Assembly (NCBI RefSeq): GCF_004345785.1
Contig: NZ_SLXI01000006.1
Coordinates: 32,726-96,725, forward strand
DNA length: 64,000 nucleotides
Origin: Bisgaardia hudsonensis
GTDB lineage: Bacteria > Pseudomonadota > Gammaproteobacteria > Enterobacterales > Pasteurellaceae
Direction of reading: 5' to 3'
Shown here in pieces: positions 57,968-64,000 of this stretch. The notes under the pieces were generated by a model, which was not told the DNA's origin, ran no database searches, and worked only from the letters and a program-made list of their open reading frames with translations. Both the position numbers and the translations under genes were made by a program. Each line of letters opens with the position of its first letter. Position 1 is the first letter of the stretch.

Positions 57968-59269
57968 ATGAATAAAAATGTTTTTATCGTAGGATTTATG
58001 TTATTTGCTATCTTTTTTGGTGCGGGTAACTTAATTTTTCCACCTAGTTTAGGATTAAATAGTGGTGCTGATTTTTGGTCTGCTATCTTAGGATTTGTTT
58101 TGACTGGTGTGGGATTGCCGTTATTGGCACTTATTGTCGCTTCTCATTATGAGGGAGGATATAAGAAGGCATTAGAAAATATTAGCCCTATTATTTCCTT
58201 ATTACTATTAGGTGCAATTTATTTAACTATTGGTCCATTCTTTGCAATTCCCCGTACCGCTGCAACTTCATATGATATGGCGGTATTGCCTTTCTTAGAT
58301 GGAAATAGTTGGCAGTCATTGTTAATTTTTACCGCTGTTTATTTTGGTATTACTTTATGGGTAAGTTTGAATCCAACTAAAATGGTTGACCGTATTGGTT
58401 CTATCTTAACGCCAGTATTATTATTAGCTATTATTGCATTAGTTGTTAAAGCAATTATGATTTTCTCTGGTGTCGAAGTTGACAGTGTTGTAAAAACACA
58501 CAATATGAACGCTCCTTTCTTTGATGGCTTTATTGAAGGTTATCAAACAATGGATGCGATTGCTGCCTTTGCTTTCTCAGTATTAGTTGTTAATGCAATT
58601 AAAGCAAAGAGTCAGAATACTGGATCTTTAATTAAACAAACTGTATTAGCTAGTTTAGTTTCTGCTGTTGCTTTAGGAGTTATTTATATTCTAATCGGTT
58701 GGATTGGAAATAATATTCCACTTACCGCTGCACAAATCGCGGAAGCTAAAGCAAGTGGACAAAACTTGGGTGCATTTATTTTAAATGAAACCGCCACAAG
58801 AGCATTCGGTGAACTAGGTAGAACAGTTTTAGGTGTGATTGTTACTTTGGCTTGTTTAACTACTTCTATTGGTTTAGTGGTTTCTACATCAGCTTACTTT
58901 AATAATGTTTTCCCTAAAATTTCTTATAAAGTTTATGCCGTTATTTTTACATTGATTGGTTTTGGTCTAGCAAATCAAGGATTAAACGAAGTAATTAAAA
59001 CATCAATTCCTGTTTTATTAGTATTGTATCCGATCGCAATGACCGTGTTATTAGTATTACTTGTTAATATCTTTATCTCTATTCCTAGAGTTGCACAAGG
59101 GTTAGCGATTATTGTCGTAACCGTGGTGTCTATTTGTTCTGTAATTGGATTGGAATTTACGGCACAATTACCACTTAAACAATATTCAATGGAATGGCTT
59201 CCATTTGCGGTATTAGGGGTTATTATCGGATTGGTATTGCATTTTTTTACCAAAGAAAAACAACATTAG
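57968..59269 (+). CDS. brnQ: Branched-chain amino acid transporter BrnQ
   Basis: BrnQ is a cation-coupled carrier for leucine, isoleucine and valine. The 433-residue protein has about 12 membrane segments and the family landmarks FGAGNLIFPPSLGLNSG near residue 20, GPFFAIPRTAATSYDMAV, GYQTMDAIAAFAFSVLVVNAIKAKS and a C-terminal series of hydrophobic helices. The ATG is preceded by aaaaggtc. It follows tex by 24 bases and may share its transcript. A hairpin follows. Confidence 0.94.
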   Translation: MNKNVFIVGFMLFAIFFGAGNLIFPPSLGLNSGADFWSAILGFVLTGVGLPLLALIVASHYEGGYKKALENISPIISLLLLGAIYLTIGPFFAIPRTAATSYDMAVLPFLDGNSWQSLLIFTAVYFGITLWVSLNPTKMVDRIGSILTPVLLLAIIALVVKAIMIFSGVEVDSVVKTHNMNAPFFDGFIEGYQTMDAIAAFAFSVLVVNAIKAKSQNTGSLIKQTVLASLVSAVALGVIYILIGWIGNNIPLTAAQIAEAKASGQNLGAFILNETATRAFGELGRTVLGVIVTLACLTTSIGLVVSTSAYFNNVFPKISYKVYAVIFTLIGFGLANQGLNEVIKTSIPVLLVLYPIAMTVLLVLLVNIFISIPRVAQGLAIIVVTVVSICSVIGLEFTAQLPLKQYSMEWLPFAVLGVIIGLVLHFFTKEKQH

Positions 59270-59285
59270 TCTTTTGTGAGTAATT

Positions 59286-59316
59286 ATCCACATCTTGATT
59301 AATTCAAGATGTGGAT
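59286..59316. terminator. Terminator between brnQ and mobA
   Basis: atccacatcttga (59286-59298) pairs with tcaagatgtggat (59304-59316), a perfect 13-base stem in the gap of the convergent genes. It overlaps the last codons of mobA. Confidence 0.75.
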
Positions 59317-59879
59317 TGCAAATCAGCAAGGGTATTCATATTGATGAATGCCTTTTTTTGTTCCGAAAAATCAACCGCTATGCCATTATTTTCTTTTAGA
59401 AATTGTAATACTTTACGATTACCTTCTTGTAAATAGAGATCAAGTTTATCAGTTAATTTAGTGGATACTAAACAACAGATTGGGTGTTCTCGTTCCCCAT
59501 CATATACATAAGCAATCAAAGCATTGTGTTTTTCTATTGCACTTTGTAGCTTTTGGCATAGGTTTAAAGGGATAAATGGTGTATCGCAAGGTGTAAATAA
59601 TACAAAATCAGTGGTCGCTGTTTTTAAAGCGGTAAGCATACCACTTAAGGGACCTTGAAAGCCTGATAATTCATCAGAAAAAACAGGCAACCCAAATTTT
59701 TTATAATCCATAATATTTCTATTTGCATTAATGGCAATAGCGGCTATTTGCGAGGATAAGCGAGTATAAATATGTTCAATTAAGCATTTGTTTTTAAATT
59801 GCTGTAACCCTTTATCTTGACCGTTCATTCTTCTTGCTTGTCCGCCAGCAAGAATTACCGCACTAATTGTGATTGTCAT
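59304..59879 (-). CDS. mobA: Molybdenum cofactor guanylyltransferase MobA
   Basis: MobA adds GMP to molybdopterin to make the bis-MGD cofactor of enzymes such as DMSO reductase and formate dehydrogenase. The nucleotide-binding motif AVILAGGQARRMNGQDKGL is at the N-terminus, followed by LSGFQGPLSGMLTAL and FTPCDTPFIPLNL (metal-binding Asp). 191 residues, full length. It is divergent from yihD-dsbA, as in E. coli, where mobA also neighbours yihD and dsbA. Confidence 0.95.
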   Translation of the reverse strand: MTITISAVILAGGQARRMNGQDKGLQQFKNKCLIEHIYTRLSSQIAAIAINANRNIMDYKKFGLPVFSDELSGFQGPLSGMLTALKTATTDFVLFTPCDTPFIPLNLCQKLQSAIEKHNALIAYVYDGEREHPICCLVSTKLTDKLDLYLQEGNRKVLQFLKENNGIAVDFSEQKKAFINMNTLADLQSTS

Positions 59880-59945
59880 ATTTTCTTCTTGAGTTAATTA
59901 ACGTATGATCTATCATATCTCAAATTAAAAAATAAGGAAGATTTT

Positions 59946-60212
59946 ATGAAATGTCATCGTTTGAATGAAGTATTGGAACTTTTACAGCCATATTGGTCTA
60001 AAGATCCAGATTTAAATTTAATGGAAATTTTACAGAAAATTGCACGTGAAGCGGGTTTTGAAAAATCAATTACGGAATTAACTGATGAGGTTATTATTTA
60101 TCATTTAAAAATGTATGATTCTGATAAGAATGCACCAATTCCGGGTATTCAAAAGGATTATGAGGATGATTTTAAGACCGCATTATTAAAAGCTCGCGGT
60201 ATTATTAAATAA
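59946..60212 (+). CDS. yihD: YihD family protein (DUF1040)
   Basis: An 88-residue protein matching E. coli Yih[60 protein letters not shown] and [18 protein letters not shown]. Function unknown. The ribosome site is aaggaag. dsbA follows after 21 bases, so the two are probably one transcript. Confidence 0.93.
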   Translation: MKCHRLNEVLELLQPYWSKDPDLNLMEILQKIAREAGFEKSITELTDEVIIYHLKMYDSDKNAPIPGIQKDYEDDFKTALLKARGIIK

Positions 60213-60233
60213 CTATATTATATAAGGATAACT

Positions 60234-60851
60234 ATGAAAAAATTTCTTTTTGCATTAACATCTCTTTTCTTTGTTGCTACAAATGTACAAGCATTAGAAT
60301 TAACAGAGGGAAAAGAATATATTGAATTAAACACGGTAAAGTCGGTTCAACCTGAGGTCATTGAGTTTTTCTCTTTTTACTGCCCACATTGTTATAATTT
60401 TGAGTATAAATATAATATTCCTGAGAAAGTCCAAGCCGATATTCCCAAAAATGTTGAGTTAAAGCAATATCATGTGAATTTTCTTGGTCGTCAAAGTGAA
60501 GATTTAACTCGTGCTTGGTCGTTAGCGATGGTGCTTAATGTGGAAACTAAAGTAAAACAGCCTTTATTTGAACAGGCTCAAAAAAATGCTATTAAATCAA
60601 TGAATGATATTCGTCAAATTTTCTTAGATAATGGTGTTACCGCAGAGCAATTTGATGGTGGGATAAATAGTTTTATCGTAACAACTTTATTTAATAAACA
60701 GGTAAAACTTGCGGAACAGTTTAATGTTCATGGCGTACCTGATTTTTATGTGAATGGTAAATTTAGAGTAAATCCAGAAGGTTTTCCACAAACTGAAGAT
60801 AAATTTATAGAAACCTATGTAAAAACTATTAAAGGTTTATTGCAAAAATAG
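60234..60851 (+). CDS. dsbA: Thiol:disulfide interchange protein DsbA
   Basis: DsbA introduces disulfide bonds into periplasmic proteins. The 205-residue precursor has a signal peptide ending TNVQA (residue 20), the active site CPHC at residues 50-53 (FFSFYCPHCYNF), an inserted helical domain and the cis-Pro loop HGVPDFYVNGKF. In Pasteurellaceae DsbA is also needed for competence. Position after yihD is as in E. coli. Confidence 0.97.
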   Translation: MKKFLFALTSLFFVATNVQALELTEGKEYIELNTVKSVQPEVIEFFSFYCPHCYNFEYKYNIPEKVQADIPKNVELKQYHVNFLGRQSEDLTRAWSLAMVLNVETKVKQPLFEQAQKNAIKSMNDIRQIFLDNGVTAEQFDGGINSFIVTTLFNKQVKLAEQFNVHGVPDFYVNGKFRVNPEGFPQTEDKFIETYVKTIKGLLQK

Positions 60852-60905
60852 TAAAAAATTGTTTTAATGCGTGCCGATTTTAGATAATTGATCATTGAGG
60901 GTGTT

Positions 60906-61235
60906 ATGAGTACAAGTTTTAGTGTAACTCGTCGTTTTTTTGACGACAAAAATTATCCACGAGGTTTTTCTCGCCATGGAGATTATACTATTAAAGAAGC
61001 ACAAACTTTAGAGCAGTATGGACAAGCATTTAAAGCGCTTGATTTAGGACAACGAGAGCCTGTAACTGAAGAAGAAGTTTCTTTTGTTGCATTTTGTCGT
61101 GGAGAGCGTTCTGCGGAAACGTTTTTTGAAAAAACTTGGGCAAAATATTGTTCAAATATTTCGTCAGTAAAACGTGTCTATACATTGTCTGCTGTTGTGG
61201 GAGCAGATAACATTGATGAGTTTACCGCTGAATAA
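60906..61235 (+). CDS. maoP: MaoP (YifE/DUF413), macrodomain Ori organization protein
   Basis: The 109-residue protein matches the DUF413/MaoP family: [53 protein letters not shown]. coli MaoP with its site maoS imposes constraints on the Ori macrodomain. The start is ATG 60906 with tgaggg 8 bases upstream; an in-frame ATG 18 bases earlier has no ribosome site. I could not identify a maoS palindrome in the 54 bases upstream. Confidence 0.9.
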   Translation: MSTSFSVTRRFFDDKNYPRGFSRHGDYTIKEAQTLEQYGQAFKALDLGQREPVTEEEVSFVAFCRGERSAETFFEKTWAKYCSNISSVKRVYTLSAVVGADNIDEFTAE

Positions 61236-61254
61236 TAAACATTTTTCAGATTTT

Positions 61255-61285
61255 AAAAGGCTTGATTTTTCAAGCCTTTTGTTTT
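61255..61285 (+). terminator. maoP terminator
   Basis: aaaaggcttga (61255-61265), loop, tcaagcctttt (61270-61280) then a T-rich tail: a perfect 11-base stem. Confidence 0.9.
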
Positions 61286-61326
61286 TATGGTAAACTCTTT
61301 CTTAATTAAGGCTTATTTAAATTATT

Positions 61327-62427
61327 ATGCAAAAATTACCAATAGACCAATACTCCAATTTACTTTTAGAAAAACAGAAAAAATTAACCGCACTTTTATT
61401 ACCTTTTAATGCACCAGAATTATCTGTATTTGAATCACCTAAAGAGCATTATCGAATGCGGGCGGAATTTCGAATTTGGCATGAGCAAGGTGATTTATAT
61501 CACATTATGTTCGATAAACAAACGCGTCAACGTTATCGAGTGGATCAATTTCCTATTGCAAGTAAGTTGATTAATCAAATGATGCAAGCGGTATTGCCTT
61601 TGTTAAAACAGCAAGAGATTCTCACAAAGCGTTTATTTCAAATTGATTATTTAAGCACATTAAGCAATAAAATTATTGTGAGTTTACTGTACCATAAGAC
61701 ATTAAATGATGAATGGCAGAATGCGGCACAAATCTTGAGAGCCCAACTAGTTCAGCAAGGTTTTGATGTGCAAATTATCGGACGAGCCAGCAAACAGAAA
61801 ATCTGTTTAGATAATGAATTTGTAGATGAAGAATTTTTGATTAATGGGCGAAATTATATTTATCGACAAGTGGAAAATAGCTTTACTCAACCCAATGCAA
61901 TGATTAATTGTAAAATGTTAGAGTGGGCGATTGATTGTACTAAAAATAGTACGGGTGATTTACTGGAGTTGTATTGTGGTAATGGTAATTTTTCTATTGC
62001 GTTAGCTCAAAATTTTCGCAAAGTATTAGCCACAGAAATTGCTAAGCCTTCTGTAATGGCAGCACAATTTAATATTAAAGCAAATCATATTGATAATTTA
62101 CAAATTATTCGTATGTCAGCAGAAGATTTTACCCAAGCAATGAATGGTGTTCGTGAGTTTTATCGTCTAAAAGGTATTGATTTAACTGCTTATGAATGTA
62201 ATACAATTTTTGTTGATCCACCAAGAGCAGGATTAGATGAAGATACGGTAAAATTGGTGCAACAATATGATCGTATTCTTTATATTTCTTGTAATCCTTA
62301 TACGTTGTGTGACAATTTACAAACACTTTGTCAAACACATAAAATTGAAAAAGCCGCACTATTCGATCAATTCCCTTATACAGAGCATATGGAAACAGGT
62401 GTATGGTTGATTAGACAAGAAACTTAA
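61327..62427 (+). CDS. trmA: tRNA (uracil-5-)-methyltransferase TrmA
   Basis: TrmA makes m5U54 (ribothymidine) in the tRNA T-loop using SAM. Segments seen are [38 protein letters not shown] (SAM site), [16 protein letters not shown] and YISCNPYTL with the catalytic Cys. The C-terminus is [11 protein letters not shown]. 366 residues, full length. An uptake signal is near the start (61387-61395). The AlbA-type gene begins 21 bases after its stop. Confidence 0.97.
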   Translation: MQKLPIDQYSNLLLEKQKKLTALLLPFNAPELSVFESPKEHYRMRAEFRIWHEQGDLYHIMFDKQTRQRYRVDQFPIASKLINQMMQAVLPLLKQQEILTKRLFQIDYLSTLSNKIIVSLLYHKTLNDEWQNAAQILRAQLVQQGFDVQIIGRASKQKICLDNEFVDEEFLINGRNYIYRQVENSFTQPNAMINCKMLEWAIDCTKNSTGDLLELYCGNGNFSIALAQNFRKVLATEIAKPSVMAAQFNIKANHIDNLQIIRMSAEDFTQAMNGVREFYRLKGIDLTAYECNTIFVDPPRAGLDEDTVKLVQQYDRILYISCNPYTLCDNLQTLCQTHKIEKAALFDQFPYTEHMETGVWLIRQET

Positions 62428-62448
62428 CTTTGTAATGAGATAGTAAAA

Positions 62449-63879
62449 ATGGATGAGTTGATTTTAAGATATAGCCAATTGCAAGAAAACCAATATTTTG
62501 ATAGAAAAAGTGCAAGAATAAAACCAAAGGATATTATTAAGCACTTAGTTGCGTTTGCTAATGCGGAAGGTGGAAAATTAATTATTGGTATTGAAGATGA
62601 TGGTCGAATCTCAGGATTCAAAACTCAAAGAGCTCATTGTATTGATGAATATAAAAATATTTGTCTAATAGAATTAAAGGAAACCCCATTAATGGTGCGT
62701 TTTGAGACTTTAGATGTTAAAAATGAAAATAATCAAGATGATAATATATTGATCATTTCAGTCGATATTTCAGCTAATCGAGTTATAAAAACTAATGATG
62801 GAAAAGTATATTTAAGGCAGAATGATAGTTCTCGGGAATTAAATTTTGAGCAAATACTCCAATTACAATATGACAGAGGACAGAGTTTTTTTGAAGATGA
62901 AGTGATTAGCGAAGCAACTTTAAACGATCTTAATGAAGAATTGCTTGATAATTATAAAGAGATTATGAAAGTGTCTAATCTTAGTAATGAAGACGTGTTA
63001 ACAGCAAGAAATTTTATTATTAATGGACATATCACTAATGCCGGAATTTTACTCTTTGCAAAGAATCCTAGTCGATTTCTGCCACAAGCAAGATTAAAAG
63101 TAATTAAATATAGTGGAGTGAAGGCTGGTGTAGGGGTTGATATAAATATTATAAAGGAACAGATTTTTGATGACGCAATCCCAGTTATTATAAAAAAATC
63201 TAGAGAATTTATTAATTCTCAATTAAGAGAATTTCAATATTTAGATCAAGATGGCAGATTTAAAATAATGCCAGAATATCCTGAGTTTGCTTGGTTTGAA
63301 GGTATAGTAAATGCTCTAACTCATCGAAACTACTCTATTCGAGGAGAATATATTAAGGTATTAATCTTTGATGATAGACTTGAAATACAGAGTCCTGGAT
63401 TATTACCCAATATAGTTACTATAGAAAATATATTAAATCAGAGATATTCTCGTAATCCCAGAATAGCCAGAGTATTAAGTGAATTTGGTTGGGTTAAAGA
63501 AATGAATGAGGGGGTAAAAAGAATATATTCTGAAATGGAAAAATTATTTTTAAATAAACCTCATTATTCTGAACCAAATAATAATGTACTTTTAACTCTA
63601 GAAAATAATATCTTAAATAGAAGTATGAGAGTAGATGATAAATTAAAAAAAGAAATTTCTAGTCAAAAGTTTGAAAAACTTTCTTCAGATGAAAGAATTA
63701 TTCTACATTATATGTATAACACAGGTTCTAAAATGACGACAAAAATAGCAACAGATAAATTAGAAAAAAGTGGTACTTTTTGTCGAAAACTATTAAAAAA
63801 TCTTCATAAAAAAGATTTATTAAAGTGGAATGGGACATCTGTAAATGATAAGACTCAGCATTATACCTTAAATTTTTAA
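62449..63879 (+). CDS. AlbA/Schlafen-type putative DNA-binding ATPase
   Basis: A 476-residue protein with three parts. Residues 1-130 are an AlbA_2 (Schlafen-like) nucleic-acid-binding domain (YFDRKSARIKPKDIIKHLVAFANAEGGKLIIGIEDDG). Residues 240-400 are a GHKL/HATPase-like domain (WFEGIVNALTHRNY, then LEIQSPGLLP and ILNQRYSRNPRIARVL). The C-terminus is a winged-helix-like segment (SSDERIILHYMYNTG). Such proteins are annotated as ATP-binding transcriptional regulators and are common in accessory and defence islands; no function is shown here. It has many AGA/ATA codons and no uptake signal, unlike trmA just upstream. A tandem repeat array starts 2 bases after its stop. Confidence 0.8.
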   Translation: MDELILRYSQLQENQYFDRKSARIKPKDIIKHLVAFANAEGGKLIIGIEDDGRISGFKTQRAHCIDEYKNICLIELKETPLMVRFETLDVKNENNQDDNILIISVDISANRVIKTNDGKVYLRQNDSSRELNFEQILQLQYDRGQSFFEDEVISEATLNDLNEELLDNYKEIMKVSNLSNEDVLTARNFIINGHITNAGILLFAKNPSRFLPQARLKVIKYSGVKAGVGVDINIIKEQIFDDAIPVIIKKSREFINSQLREFQYLDQDGRFKIMPEYPEFAWFEGIVNALTHRNYSIRGEYIKVLIFDDRLEIQSPGLLPNIVTIENILNQRYSRNPRIARVLSEFGWVKEMNEGVKRIYSEMEKLFLNKPHYSEPNNNVLLTLENNILNRSMRVDDKLKKEISSQKFEKLSSDERIILHYMYNTGSKMTTKIATDKLEKSGTFCRKLLKNLHKKDLLKWNGTSVNDKTQHYTLNF

Positions 63880-63880
63880 A

Positions 63881-63996
63881 GTTGAGTAAAACAAAGAAGT
63901 GTTGAGTAAAACAAAGAAGTGTTGAGTAAAACAAAGAAGTGTTGAGTAAAACAAAGAAGTGTTGAGTAAAACAAAGAAGTGTTGAGTAAAACAAAG
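63881..63996. repeat. 20-bp tandem repeat array, 5 full copies plus 16 bases
   Basis: The unit gttgagtaaaacaaagaagt is repeated head to tail without change at 63881, 63901, 63921, 63941 and 63961, and a sixth copy is cut after 16 bases (63981-63996), followed by tatt at the window edge. There are no spacers, so it is not a CRISPR array. All three plus-strand frames contain stops. A unit of 20 bases is not a multiple of three. Confidence 0.97.
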
Positions 63997-64000
63997 TATT

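Noticed and set aside
63728..63994. Minus-strand frame of 88 codons across the repeats
   Set aside because: It arises from the repeat array and the antisense of the AlbA-type gene, has no ribosome site and encodes a repetitive Phe/Leu-rich peptide.
63881..63996. Repeat array at the window end as a CRISPR
   Set aside because: The 20-base units abut directly with no spacers and there are no cas genes nearby; it is a plain tandem repeat.

Overview
The window is an AT-rich, gene-dense stretch of chromosome from a member of the Pasteurellaceae. The best evidence is the 9-base DNA uptake signal AAGTGCGGT/ACCGCACTT, the Haemophilus influenzae type, of which I found 28 exact copies by eye, some as inverted pairs in terminators. 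Protein families and gene order also fit (coaBC-dut-slmA-yheU-crp, rpmB-rpmG-mutM, nudC-hemE-yjaG-hupA). I cannot name the species. There is no rRNA, tRNA, IS element, prophage or CRISPR array that I can support.

Layout. 0-2.4 kb: yihI (cut by the window edge), a DUF2489 membrane protein, hemN. 2.4-5.3 kb (minus): yibN-secB-gpsA-cysE. 5.5-12.6 kb: a Dcu C4-dicarboxylate carrier, the ABC-F protein YheS, recA with a textbook LexA-controlled promoter, recX, proS. 12.6-16.3 kb (minus): a DUF2254 membrane protein and an hslV-hslU heat-shock protease operon with a sugE-like small multidrug resistance exporter lodged between its two genes. 16.5-23.5 kb: nudC, hemE, yjaG, HU, a DeoR-type regulator next to glmS, a YeiH-type membrane protein. 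23.5-26.2 kb (minus): luxS-purT and a YqaB-type phosphatase, with a probable orphan small RNA on the plus strand between them.

26.3-41.5 kb is a complete maltose/maltodextrin regulon in one block: malK-lamB-malM (minus) divergent from malE-malF-malG (plus), then malT (minus) divergent from malP-malQ (plus). Two strong CRP sites lie between malK and malE, and MalT-box-like GGATGA motifs lie in both divergent regions. crp itself follows at once. 41.5-47.0 kb: coaBC-dut-slmA-yheU-crp (minus), radC, rpmB-rpmG, mutM.

47.0-51.2 kb is the main accessory region: two glycosyltransferase family 25 genes (lipooligosaccharide type), a PP-loop ATP pyrophosphatase of unknown substrate with a QueC-like cysteine cluster, and a polysaccharide pyruvyl transferase family protein. 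It is very AT-rich and has no uptake signals. I regard it as the best candidate for undescribed biology, probably a surface-glycan modification. 51.4-62.4 kb returns to core genes: rpmE, priA, ftsN, greB, tex, brnQ, mobA, yihD-dsbA, maoP, trmA. The end (62.4-64 kb) holds an AlbA/Schlafen-type putative DNA-binding ATPase, followed directly by a 20-bp tandem repeat array that almost reaches the window edge.
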